Assembly: GCA_023255715.1 (NCBI GenBank)
Contig: JAGDVQ010000126.1
Coordinates: 1-36,358 of the forward strand
Source of the DNA: Thiomonas sp.
Lineage (GTDB): Bacteria; Pseudomonadota; Gammaproteobacteria; Burkholderiales; Burkholderiaceae_C
DNA length: 36,358 nucleotides
Direction: 5' to 3'
Numbering within the stretch: position 1 is the first letter of the stretch; every line of letters begins with the position of its first letter. A model generated the notes under the pieces. The model was not told where the DNA came from. It ran no database searches and saw only the letters and a program-made list of their open reading frames with translations. Positions 28,294 to 36,295 of the stretch are shown one piece after another. The position numbers and the translations under genes were made by a program.

Positions 28294-29337
28294 TCAGACT
28301 GTGAGGGCCGGCCAGTGTCTGGGATCGATCTCCTCGGGCGTGCCGCCGCAGAGGTCCCAGAGCGCGGCGATGTCGTCCGGGATCGGTGCGACGCAGTCGA
28401 TCGGGGCGTTGCTTGCGGGGTGGCGAAAACCCAGCCGCGCCGCGTGCAGCGCCTGACGCGCCAGGGGCAGATCGGGCCGGACGCGCCCGCCATAGACCGG
28501 ATCGGCCACCAGCTCCAGCTTGGCAAACTGCAGATGCACGCGGATCTGATGGGTGCGCCCGCTGTGCAGCTTGCAGCGCAGCGCGGTCAGCCGCCCCCAG
28601 GGAGTGTCGCGCTCGGCCAGCGGGGTGAAATCGGTGCGGGCGGGCTTGCCGCCCTGCACCACCGCCATGCGCAGGCGATCGCGTGGGTGGCGGGCGATGG
28701 GTGCATCCACGTTGAACGACCGGTCCACCTGGCCCCACACCAGCGCCAGGTATTGCCGATGGATGGTGCGCGCCTGCAGTCTGCGCACCAGTTCGGTCTG
28801 CGCCTCCAGGGTGCGGGCGGTGACCATCAGGCCGCTGGTGTCCTTGTCGAGGCGGTGAACGATGCCCGCGCGCGGCAGCCCGGCAACTTCCGGATAGCGC
28901 GCCAGCAGACCGTTGAGCAGGGTGCCGCTCCAGTTGCCGGCTGCAGGATGGACCACCAGACCCGCCGGCTTGTTGAGCACGGCAAGCGCTGCGTCCTCGT
29001 ACACGACATCCAGCGGCAGGTCTTCGGGCGCGAATGCGGTGTCTTCCGGCAGGGCGGGCACGGCCACGCGCAGCAACTCGCCAGCGCGCGCCTTGTCGCG
29101 CACCCCGGCGCACTGTGTGCCCATGCGGACCAGACCGCTCTCGCACCATTGCTGCAGGCGGCTGCGGGAGTATTGCGGAAACAGCGCAGCCAGCACCTTG
29201 TCAAGCCGCTGACCCGCCTCGGACTCGGGAATGATGGCCTCGAGCACGCCCGGGTCGATGGGCGCGTCGCCTTCATCCAGTTCGTCGGGTTCGGAGTCGA
29301 TCGCGCTCCGGGAGGCAGGGAGGGAATGCTTGGTCAT
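28294..29337 (-). CDS. rluD: 23S rRNA pseudouridine synthase D
   Basis: A 347-residue RluD that makes pseudouridines 1911, 1915 and 1917 (E. coli numbering) in helix 69 of 23S rRNA. An acidic N-terminal extension precedes the S4 RNA-binding domain (GQRLDKVLAALFPQYSRSRL at about 42-61). The catalytic loop HRLDKDTSGLMV carries Asp164. PLAERDTPWGRLTALRCKLHSGRTHQIRVH is the conserved second core. ATG 29337 gives MTKHSLPAS; the frame is open further upstream but runs into the bamD promoter. It is divergent from bamD, as in many proteobacteria. Confidence 0.94.
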   Translation of the reverse strand: MTKHSLPASRSAIDSEPDELDEGDAPIDPGVLEAIIPESEAGQRLDKVLAALFPQYSRSRLQQWCESGLVRMGTQCAGVRDKARAGELLRVAVPALPEDTAFAPEDLPLDVVYEDAALAVLNKPAGLVVHPAAGNWSGTLLNGLLARYPEVAGLPRAGIVHRLDKDTSGLMVTARTLEAQTELVRRLQARTIHRQYLALVWGQVDRSFNVDAPIARHPRDRLRMAVVQGGKPARTDFTPLAERDTPWGRLTALRCKLHSGRTHQIRVHLQFAKLELVADPVYGGRVRPDLPLARQALHAARLGFRHPASNAPIDCVAPIPDDIAALWDLCGGTPEEIDPRHWPALTV

Positions 29338-29360
29338 GGAGACGGGGCGCAGGGGCTCCC

Positions 29361-29366
29361 TATAAT
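29361..29366 (+). promoter_or_regulatory. -10 element of the bamD promoter
   Basis: A perfect TATAAT lies 32 bases upstream of the bamD ATG in the 61-base rluD/bamD divergent gap. The matching -35 position (about 29338-29343) reads GGAGAC and is poor. The hexamer stands out against the local GC content, which supports a real promoter. Confidence 0.45.
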
Positions 29367-29398
29367 CTGCAGGCTCTACACCACCCTGGGTCATTGCT

Positions 29399-30220
29399 AT
29401 GCGTGTTGCGTTGTATCGTCTTTGGACGCGGCGATTGTTGGGTGCCGCCGCTGCGGCGCTGTTTCTGGGCCTTGCGGGCTGCGCGTCCACGCCATCGAAA
29501 GACGAGACCCTGGGCTGGTCATCGACCAAATTGTATGCAGAGGCCAAGGACGAGATGAACAGCGGCAACACCGACAAGGCGGTGAAGCTGTATGAGAAGC
29601 TCGAATCCCGCTACCCCTACGGTCTGCTGGCGCAGCAGGCGCTGATCGAAATTGCCTACGGCAACTACAAGCAGGGCGAGCGCGCGCAGGCGCTGGCGGC
29701 CACCGACCGCTTCCTCAAGCTCTACCCCAACAATCCCTATACCGACTACGTGCTGTATCTCAAGGGCCTGATCAACTTCAACACCGATCAGGGCTGGTTC
29801 TCCTTTCTGTCGGACCAGAAGCTGTACGAGCGCGACCAGGCTGCGGCCAAGCAGTCGTTCGAGAGCTTCAAGGAACTGGTCACCCGGTTTCCCAAGAGCA
29901 AATATGCCCCCGATGCCATCCAGCGCATGCGCTACATCGTCAATTCGCTGGCCGAGTATGAAACCCATGTCGCGCTGTTCTATTACCGCCGCGGCGCATA
30001 CGTGGCCGCAGCCGACCGGGCGCAGCGCGCGATCGAGAACTATCAGGACGCGCCATCCAACCAGCTCGCCCTGGCGGTGCTGGTGCATGCCTACGGCAAA
30101 CTTGGCATGACCCAGTTGCGCGACGACGCCGAGCGTGTGCTCAAGCTCAACTATCCGCAAAGCGTCTACCTGACCGAGGGCCTGCCGCGCCGCGACGACC
30201 CGTTCTGGAAGCTCTGGTAA
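29399..30220 (+). CDS. bamD: Outer-membrane assembly lipoprotein BamD
   Basis: Essential lipoprotein of the BAM complex, 273 residues, acting at the periplasmic face of the outer membrane with BamA. The lipobox LAGC is at 25-28 after a hydrophobic signal, so Cys28 is acylated. TPR repeats follow: KLYAEAKDEMNSGNTDKAVKLYEKLESRYPYG, ALAATDRFLKLYPNNPYTDYVLY and the family motif FSFL at about 138. The C-terminus QSVYLTEGLPRRDDPFWKLW is conserved in betaproteobacteria. Divergent from rluD, convergent with dinG (5-base gap). Confidence 0.95.
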   Translation: MRVALYRLWTRRLLGAAAAALFLGLAGCASTPSKDETLGWSSTKLYAEAKDEMNSGNTDKAVKLYEKLESRYPYGLLAQQALIEIAYGNYKQGERAQALAATDRFLKLYPNNPYTDYVLYLKGLINFNTDQGWFSFLSDQKLYERDQAAAKQSFESFKELVTRFPKSKYAPDAIQRMRYIVNSLAEYETHVALFYYRRGAYVAAADRAQRAIENYQDAPSNQLALAVLVHAYGKLGMTQLRDDAERVLKLNYPQSVYLTEGLPRRDDPFWKLW

Positions 30221-30225
30221 ACGTT

Positions 30226-32244
30226 TCAGCGCATCAGCCGCAGGAAATCCTGCGCGTCCTCGGCGCGGCTCACCCGGCCGAACGGTGGCAGGCTGGCAAG
30301 CAGTTGCCGCCCCCAGCCGGTTGCGGTCAGGCGCCGGTCGCACACCACCAGCACCCCCCGGTCGGTTTCGGTGCGGATCAGCCGCCCCGCGCCCTGCTGC
30401 AGTGACAACGCCGCCTGCGGCATGCTGTAGTCGTTGAAGCCGCTGCGTCCTTCGGCTTCGATCTGCTTGAGCCGCGCGGCGGTGAGCGGGTCGTCTGGCG
30501 GGGCGAACGGCAGTTTGTCGATGATCACCAGGGTCAGCCGGTCGCCGGGCAGATCCACCCCTTCCCAGAAACTCTGGCTGCCCACGAGTACGGCCTGCGC
30601 AGTCGCTGCAAAGCGCGCAAGCAAGGCTGGCTTGGACTCCTCGAACTGTTCCAGCACAGCCCGTCCGGGCAGCAATTGCCGCAGGGTCTGCGCAATGCTC
30701 CTGGCGGCGCGCAGGGTGGTGGTGAGCACGAGGGTGCCACCCGCGTTGCAGGCGGCCAGTTGCGCCGCCAGCGCGCCAACGGCTTCGGAATGTCCGGGCT
30801 GGTTGGGCATCGGCAGGTCTTGCGGCACCAGCAGCCGCGCCTGCGCCGCATAATCGAAGGGACTGGCCACGCGCAGTTCACGACAGCGCGGCTCGATGCC
30901 CTGCTCCACCGGCGCGCAGCCGCCGTGTTCCGGCGTCAGACCGAGTGCGGTGCGCGCGTGACGAAAATTGCCGCCGACGCTCAAGGTGGCGGAGGTGAAG
31001 ATCCAGGCCTGACTGCGCTGCGCCAGCAAGGCGGCAAACGCCGCTGCAATGGACAGTGGCGCGGACTGCAGCCGCAGATGCGCGCTGCCGACATCGGCCC
31101 AGCGGACCTGGGGTACTGCGCCTTCGTCACCCTCGGCGGCCGGGCTCTGCCAGTTGACGAAGGCCTGCTGCAGCGCGGTGCAACGTTCCACCAGCCGCGC
31201 GAATTCCGGCGCGGCTTCCTCGTGGGCAGACAGAACGGCGGCGGTGTGCGCCAGTTGCGCCTGCAGATCGTGCAGGGCCACGTCCCAGCCGGGCAGACAG
31301 AGCATCTGGGGCTGGCTCAAGCGGCCAGGTGCCTGCGGTGCAACCAGACGCAGATCGCGCGCAGCCCGTTCCAGCGCGCCACTCAGGGTCTGCCAGTCGG
31401 CCAGGCCCTTGGCATGCTGCAAGCCACCCGCCAGGACGTCGCGGCTGAGATCGACCACCTGTGCCGTGCCGCAACGTGCGCCGAGAAACTGCACGCCGAT
31501 CTCGGCAAGCTGATGCGCCTCGTCCAGGACCAGCGTGTCCGCGGTGGGCAGCAATTCGTTGACGCCCTCGCCGCGCAGCGCCAGATCGGCGAAAAACAGA
31601 TGGTGGTTGATGATGACCACGTCCGACGCCATGGCCTCGCGCCGCGCCTTCATCACAAAACAGGCCTTGTAATCCGGGCAATCCGCGCCAAGGCAATTGT
31701 CTGTGGTGGAGGTGACGAGAAAATGGAGCGCCGAATTCTCCTCCAGCCCCGACAGCGCGGACAGGTCGCCGCGCGCATCGGTCTTGGCAAACTGTTCGAT
31801 GCGGCGCAGCTGCGCATGCGCATGGCGGCCATGCACCCACTCCGCTGCGCGCTGCAGGCGGTAGAGACAAACATAATTGGAGCGACCCTTGAGCACGCAG
31901 GTACTGACCGCAGCGCCCAGCGCCCGGCGCGCTGCCGGCAGGTCCTTGGTATAGAGCTGATCCTGCAGATTGCGCGTTGCGGTGGAGATGATCACCCGTC
32001 CGCCATGCAGCAGCGCAGGAACCAGATAGGCCAGCGTCTTGCCGGTGCCCGTGCCGGCTTCGGCCAGCAGAATGGCGCGATCGGTGATGGCCCCGGCCAC
32101 GGCCAGCGCCAGCGCGCGCTGGCCTTCGCGCACCGACCACTGCGGCAACTCGGCCTGCAGCGGGCTGCCGGGTGAAAACAGCGCGTCGCAATGTTCGGCC
32201 AGCGCCGTCTCAGCTGACGGAGGATGCGCGGGATCAGCGTGCAT
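30226..32244 (-). CDS. DinG/YoaA-type Fe-S DNA helicase
   Basis: Superfamily 2 5'-3' helicase of the XPD/DinG group, 672 residues, likely resolving R-loops or replication blocks. Walker A GTGTGKT is at 64-70, DEAH at 241-244, and four cysteines at 126, 184, 189 and 195 (NYVC, NCLGADCPDYKAC) would bind a 4Fe-4S cluster. C-terminal motifs SQSFWEGVDLPG and GAGRLIRTETDRGVLVV are the helicase motifs V/VI. Length and motifs suit YoaA as well as DinG. ATG 32244 is used; a GTG five codons earlier is possible. Confidence 0.9.
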   Translation of the reverse strand: MHADPAHPPSAETALAEHCDALFSPGSPLQAELPQWSVREGQRALALAVAGAITDRAILLAEAGTGTGKTLAYLVPALLHGGRVIISTATRNLQDQLYTKDLPAARRALGAAVSTCVLKGRSNYVCLYRLQRAAEWVHGRHAHAQLRRIEQFAKTDARGDLSALSGLEENSALHFLVTSTTDNCLGADCPDYKACFVMKARREAMASDVVIINHHLFFADLALRGEGVNELLPTADTLVLDEAHQLAEIGVQFLGARCGTAQVVDLSRDVLAGGLQHAKGLADWQTLSGALERAARDLRLVAPQAPGRLSQPQMLCLPGWDVALHDLQAQLAHTAAVLSAHEEAAPEFARLVERCTALQQAFVNWQSPAAEGDEGAVPQVRWADVGSAHLRLQSAPLSIAAAFAALLAQRSQAWIFTSATLSVGGNFRHARTALGLTPEHGGCAPVEQGIEPRCRELRVASPFDYAAQARLLVPQDLPMPNQPGHSEAVGALAAQLAACNAGGTLVLTTTLRAARSIAQTLRQLLPGRAVLEQFEESKPALLARFAATAQAVLVGSQSFWEGVDLPGDRLTLVIIDKLPFAPPDDPLTAARLKQIEAEGRSGFNDYSMPQAALSLQQGAGRLIRTETDRGVLVVCDRRLTATGWGRQLLASLPPFGRVSRAEDAQDFLRLMR

Positions 32245-32381
32245 GCCGCCGCGCGCCACAAGACTGTGTTGCGCGCCACCTAGAATCCGCGTTTTGCGTT
32301 TGCTTGTTCATCCACGCCTTCTGCTTTGCCCGACCAGCAGGCCAGATCTGTCCGACCCACCGCTGGCAAACCGCCGATTCT

Positions 32382-33218
32382 ATGGACCCCACTGATCATT
32401 ACCCGCCTTCCCGCCTGCCGCCGTTGCCCAAGCCGGTGCAGCATCAGGCGGGAACGCGCTGGCGGCTGAACGCGGCAAGCGGGCTGCACAAGGGGGATAG
32501 ACCCTATCAGCAGGACCAGCTGCGCGTGATCGCGCATCCGCGCGTGCAGGGCTGCGTGCTCGCGGTGATTGCCGACGGCATGGGCGGAAAAAGCGGTGGC
32601 CGCAAGGCGGCGGATCAGGTGATGCTCACTGCGCAGCAGTTGTTCGAGCGCTACCACCCCGACAGCGATGATCCGCACGCGCTGCTGCAGCAGATCGTGC
32701 AGGAGAGTCACAGCATGATTCGCCTCACCGCCCTGTCCACTGAACAGGAGCCGCATTCCACCGCGGTGTGCGCACTGTTCCACGCCGACGAGGGCCGCTG
32801 CTACTGGTCGCACGTGGGCGACAGCCGCCTCTACATCTTCCGCGACGGCCGTTTATTGCTGCGCACCAAGGACGATTCGTATGTGCAGACCCTGGTGGAC
32901 AAGGGCGAAATCACCGAGGCCAAGGCGCGCAATCATCCGATGAGCAATGTGCTCACCTGCAGCCTGGGCATGTCGGAACTGCCGATCAAGCCGGTCGAAG
33001 AAAGCGCGCTGGCCCCTGGCGATGTGCTCATGCTGTGCAGCGACGGCGTGTGGCACTACTTCACCGACCAGGATCTGGAAATCGCCACCTCCAAGCTGCA
33101 GGCGCGCGAATGCTGCCAATATCTCATCGACAAGGCCCGTACCCGCGCCGGGGGGCGTGGCGACAACCTGTCGATCATCGTCATCGATCTGGTGCGGCTG
33201 CCCCCGCCGGGCGCGTAG
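32382..33218 (+). CDS. PP2C-family serine/threonine protein phosphatase
   Basis: A 278-residue metal-dependent phosphatase of the Stp1/PrpC type. The PPM motifs are present: DRPYQQDQ (Asp45), VIADGMGGKSGG (Asp65-Gly69), HSTAVCALF, HVGDSRLYIFRDG, LMLCSDGVWHYF and GDNLSIIVIDL, so it should be active with two Mn2+/Mg2+ ions. ATG 32382 fits the family; an open frame upstream is not coding. No Hanks-type kinase lies nearby, unlike many pairs. In betaproteobacteria such solitary PP2C proteins are found beside dinG-like genes. Substrate unknown. Confidence 0.88.
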   Translation: MDPTDHYPPSRLPPLPKPVQHQAGTRWRLNAASGLHKGDRPYQQDQLRVIAHPRVQGCVLAVIADGMGGKSGGRKAADQVMLTAQQLFERYHPDSDDPHALLQQIVQESHSMIRLTALSTEQEPHSTAVCALFHADEGRCYWSHVGDSRLYIFRDGRLLLRTKDDSYVQTLVDKGEITEAKARNHPMSNVLTCSLGMSELPIKPVEESALAPGDVLMLCSDGVWHYFTDQDLEIATSKLQARECCQYLIDKARTRAGGRGDNLSIIVIDLVRLPPPGA

Positions 33219-33237
33219 GCCTCTGGGTCTGTTCCCG

Positions 33238-34041
33238 CTATTTTTGCGCCCTCCACGCCGGCTGGCGTTTGTCGATGAAGGCTTGCACGCCTTCGAGTGC
33301 GCAATCGTCGAGCATGTTGCAGGTCATGGTCTGCGCTGCCAGTTGGTAGGCCGCGTCGATGCCGGCCTCAGCCTGGCGATAGAACAGCGCCTTGCCCATG
33401 CGCACCGCCGCCGCGGGTTTGTCCAGAATGCTGCCGACCAGGCGCTCGACCTCCACCTCCAGCGCATCGGGCGCGGCAACGCGATTGATCAGGCCGCGCT
33501 GCTGCGCGGTGGCGGCGTCGATGAATTCGCCGGTCAGCAGCATTTCCATTGCCTGCTTGCGCAGCACGTTGCGCGACAGCGCCACGCCCGGCGTGGAGCA
33601 GAACAGCCCGTAGTTCACTCCGGAGACGGCAAACCGCGCGTCGCTGCTGGCCACGGCCAGATCGCAACTCGCCACAAGCTGGCAGCCAGCCGCAGTGGCA
33701 ATGCCGTGCACCTGGGCGATGACCGGCTGTGGCAGGCGCATCAGCCCGGTCATCACCCGGCCACAACGGGCAAACAGCTCCGCGTAATAGGCGTGCGAGG
33801 GATGGGCGCGCATTTCCTTCAGGTCGTGCCCGGCGCAGAACGCCCGACCCGCGCCGCGCACGATGACCACGCGCGCCACATCGTCGTGCATCAGCGCGTC
33901 GATCTGCTGCTGCAGGGCGTGCAGCAGCGCCTCAGACAGCGCGTTGAATGCCTGCGGACGGTTGAGAGTCAGCCGCACCACGCCGCGTGAATCGGTCTCG
34001 CGCAGCAATACGTCCGGGCTGTTGGATGGATCTTGCATCAT
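33238..34041 (-). CDS. Crotonase-fold protein, ECHDC3-like, lacking catalytic glutamates
   Basis: A 267-residue member of the enoyl-CoA hydratase/isomerase superfamily. The oxyanion-hole segments are clear: FCAGHDLKEM (68-77) and IATAAGCQLVASCDLAVAS (114-132). Similarity is strongest to human ECHDC3-type proteins (GVNYGLFCSTPGVALSRNVLRKQAMEMLLTGE). Both glutamates of rat mitochondrial hydratase are replaced: Glu144 by Gln121 and Glu164 by Gly141. Hydration of enoyl-CoA by the classical mechanism is therefore doubtful. It may act on another acyl-CoA. AAGGAG lies 4 or 7 bases before the two adjacent ATGs (34041, 34038). It is convergent with the phosphatase gene. Confidence 0.85.
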   Translation of the reverse strand: MMQDPSNSPDVLLRETDSRGVVRLTLNRPQAFNALSEALLHALQQQIDALMHDDVARVVIVRGAGRAFCAGHDLKEMRAHPSHAYYAELFARCGRVMTGLMRLPQPVIAQVHGIATAAGCQLVASCDLAVASSDARFAVSGVNYGLFCSTPGVALSRNVLRKQAMEMLLTGEFIDAATAQQRGLINRVAAPDALEVEVERLVGSILDKPAAAVRMGKALFYRQAEAGIDAAYQLAAQTMTCNMLDDCALEGVQAFIDKRQPAWRAQK

Positions 34042-34076
34042 GAGTCTCCTTGATCTGGAGCCATGGTGCCACGGCA

Positions 34077-34487
34077 TCACCTGGGTGGGCAAGTGTCGCC
34101 TTCGCAATGCAACAACCGATCGAGCTCGGTGATGCGGCTGCGGATTTTGTTCGCCTGGCAGGCATCCATCCGAGTCTGCCACTGCGGCCCTCCCCGATCG
34201 TGCGGGCCAACGCGGAACAGACAGTCCGCATTCACCCAGCGCCGCCACAGATTTTGCGCATGATCCAGCCGCCGCTCGGCATAAGTGCCCATGACCTTTT
34301 GCAGTTCCAGCCGGTAGAGATGCCGCATGCGGACATTGAGCGCGTGGCGGGTCTGCGCCGCGCAGGCCGCGCTGTCGGGCTGCGCGCGGCAAATGGACGG
34401 CGGCTGGACCGGGGCAGTGGCGGCCAGCGCCAACCCAGACCCGCCGATGGTCAAGAGAACCGTACACAACATCGACTGCCAACGCAT
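34077..34487 (-). CDS. Exported LprI-like (DUF1311-type) protein
   Basis: A 136-residue protein with a signal peptide of about 22 residues (MLCTVLLTIGGSGLALA). The mature part has five to six cysteines, suggesting disulfides. The pattern AQNLWRRWVNADCLF followed by MDACQANKIRSRITELDRLL resembles the LprI/DUF1311 helical domain (usual form AQRxWxxYRDxxC), which includes lysozyme-inhibitor proteins. Alignment is by eye, so the assignment is moderate. It sits between the crotonase (35 bases) and the soe operon (68 bases) and may be independent of both. Confidence 0.65.
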   Translation of the reverse strand: MRWQSMLCTVLLTIGGSGLALAATAPVQPPSICRAQPDSAACAAQTRHALNVRMRHLYRLELQKVMGTYAERRLDHAQNLWRRWVNADCLFRVGPHDRGGPQWQTRMDACQANKIRSRITELDRLLHCEGDTCPPR

Positions 34488-34528
34488 CGCATTGCTCCAC
34501 CGAAAAACCTCATGGAGCTGCGCCGCAA

Positions 34529-34544
34529 GCCGCGGTTCCGCGGC
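34529..34544 (-). terminator. GC-rich hairpin after soeC
   Basis: GCCGCGG (34529-34535) and CCGCGGC (34538-34544) form a perfect 7-base stem with a 2-base loop, 12 bases after the soeC stop. A T-run (TTTTT, minus strand near 34508-34503) occurs only about 20 bases later, so intrinsic termination would be weak. Confidence 0.35.
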
Positions 34545-34555
34545 GTTTCAATCGG

Positions 34556-35488
34556 TCACAACGCGGCCTGGTAATAGCGGTTCTGCGGATGCCGCACCTG
34601 GGCGAAAAAGTCCCAGCGTTCGGCGAGCATGCCGGCCAGATGGCTCACCAGTGCCAGCGGCCAGGACACGCCCCGCCACGCCTGCGGCGTGCCCAGCACC
34701 AGCAGCAGCGGCAGCACGAAACCCAGCAGCACAAAACTCCACCGCACGCCCGCAACCCACGCCGCACTGCGGCCGTGGAAAAACTCGTGGGTATTGAATG
34801 CGCGCGCGGTGAAGCCCTTGGAAGTCTGGCGGATCGTGGGATGCGAGATGCCGATTGCGGTCTGCATCGAGCCCGCCGGAGTCAGCCGCCGCAGCCGCAG
34901 CAGCGCCGCCAGCCGTCCGATCAACGCAAGCACCAGCAACACGGCAGCCGCGCGCCCGTACCGCGCCGCATCCGGGGCGAGTATCCATTGCGCCAGGCAG
35001 GCCGCGAGCAAGGCGCCGCTGGCCAGCCCCATCGCGATGAAGTTCACCACGGTCAACGGTGTGGCCCATTCGCGCAAAAGCCGCACCCCGGCATAGATCA
35101 TCGCGGTGCATCCCCACAGCACCAGCGCGCAAACGATCAGCAGCGCCGCCAGCGCCGCGGGCCAATCGCCCAGTGCGTGCAAGGCCAGCTCGCCCAGTGC
35201 GGCAGCGCCGAGAAAGGCCGGTAGCGCAATGACCTCACGCGACAGCCAGGAGGTGCGCCACATCGCCGCGGCGCGCCAGGCGCGCTCGGGACGGCCGAGG
35301 TGGGCGAACGATGCGCCAAGCCCAACCAGGCCCAGCCCCAGAATCGTCCACAGACTGAGTTCCGAAAAGCGCAACCAGGACGCCGCATCCGCAACGCCCA
35401 GCAGCGCGGGCAGCGCGACGACCACCGCCAGCCCCTGCGCGCAGCCCACCAGCGTGGTGAGCAGCAAAACGGAAAACGCTGGACGCAT
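34556..35488 (-). CDS. soeC: Membrane anchor of a molybdopterin oxidoreductase, DmsC/SoeC-like
   Basis: A 310-residue polytopic membrane protein of the DmsC family with about eight hydrophobic segments, starting MRPAFSVLLLTTLVGCAQGL. The DmsC signature AHLGRPERAWRAAAMWRTSWLSREV lies at about 62-86. It would anchor the catalytic and Fe-S subunits to the inner membrane and pass electrons to quinone. It begins 3 bases after soeB. The name soeC rests on the SoeB-like partner and is an inference; generic DMSO-reductase anchor is the safer label. Confidence 0.8.
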   Translation of the reverse strand: MRPAFSVLLLTTLVGCAQGLAVVVALPALLGVADAASWLRFSELSLWTILGLGLVGLGASFAHLGRPERAWRAAAMWRTSWLSREVIALPAFLGAAALGELALHALGDWPAALAALLIVCALVLWGCTAMIYAGVRLLREWATPLTVVNFIAMGLASGALLAACLAQWILAPDAARYGRAAAVLLVLALIGRLAALLRLRRLTPAGSMQTAIGISHPTIRQTSKGFTARAFNTHEFFHGRSAAWVAGVRWSFVLLGFVLPLLLVLGTPQAWRGVSWPLALVSHLAGMLAERWDFFAQVRHPQNRYYQAAL

Positions 35489-35491
35489 GGC

Positions 35492-36295
35492 TTACTCCGT
35501 GCCCGCTTGCGCTGTGCGGCTGTGCCCGTCGAACACCGCGCCGAACAGCCGGGCGAACAGACTGCGCGATTCCATCTCCACGGCCTCGGCCTGCCGCTGC
35601 GTGTGCGCCGCAGCCCGAACCGACGCGCCTTGCCACTGCGGCGCCGCCTGCGTCGAGGCATCTTCAGCCTGCGCGTGTTGCGGCAGTCTGCGCGGCAGGT
35701 AGTGATTGGCGGGCCGGGTGCCGAGTTCGGGCATCAGCGCGTAACCGCCACGATCGCGGATGGCAAGCGACACATCCGAGTCGGGGTCGTGCACATCGCC
35801 GAACAGACGGGCGTTGGTCGGGCAGGCGTTGACGCAGGCCGGACGGCGCTGTGCCGGTGGGATGGTCTGGTCGTGGATGCGGTCCACGCACAGCGTGCAC
35901 TTGGTCATCACGCCGCGATCCTCGTCGTACTCGCGCGCGCCGTACGGGCAGGCCCAGGCACAGTACTTGCAGCCGATGCACTTGTCGGCATCGACCAGCA
36001 CGATGCCGTCCTCCTTGCGCTTGTACGACGCGCCGGTGGGGCAGACCGGCACGCACGGCGGCTCCTCGCAGTGCAGGCAGCTCTTGGGGAAATGCACCGT
36101 CTGCGTGTGCGGAAACTGCCCCACCTCATAGGTCTGCACCCGGTTGAAAAACACCCCCAGCGGGTTTTCGCCATAGGGATCGTGGTCGCTCAGATGGCCG
36201 GCAGCCCCGGAAGTGTTCCATTGTTTGCAGGAAGTCACGCAGGCATGGCAGCCCACGCAGACATTGAGGTCGATGACCAGCGCAAGTTGGGTCAT
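35492..36295 (-). CDS. soeB: 4Fe-4S ferredoxin subunit of sulfite dehydrogenase, SoeB-like
   Basis: A 267-residue electron-transfer subunit with four cysteine clusters: CVGCHACVTSC at 13-23, CLHCEEPPCVPVCP at about 73-86, CIGCKYCAWACP at about 106-117, and CTLC with CVNACP further on. It starts MTQLALVIDLNVCVGCHACV without a Tat signal, so the complex faces the cytoplasm, as in SoeABC, which oxidises sulfite to sulfate in sulfur bacteria. The last 70 residues are a variable extension. AAAGGAG lies 7 bases before the ATG, and the ATGA overlap couples it to the upstream gene. Confidence 0.82.
   Translation of the reverse strand: MTQLALVIDLNVCVGCHACVTSCKQWNTSGAAGHLSDHDPYGENPLGVFFNRVQTYEVGQFPHTQTVHFPKSCLHCEEPPCVPVCPTGASYKRKEDGIVLVDADKCIGCKYCAWACPYGAREYDEDRGVMTKCTLCVDRIHDQTIPPAQRRPACVNACPTNARLFGDVHDPDSDVSLAIRDRGGYALMPELGTRPANHYLPRRLPQHAQAEDASTQAAPQWQGASVRAAAHTQRQAEAVEMESRSLFARLFGAVFDGHSRTAQAGTE

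Noticed and set aside
27499-29595. A 698-codon plus-strand frame across pgeF and rluD
   Set aside because: Antisense to two conserved genes with all catalytic motifs; composition is typical of a shadow frame.
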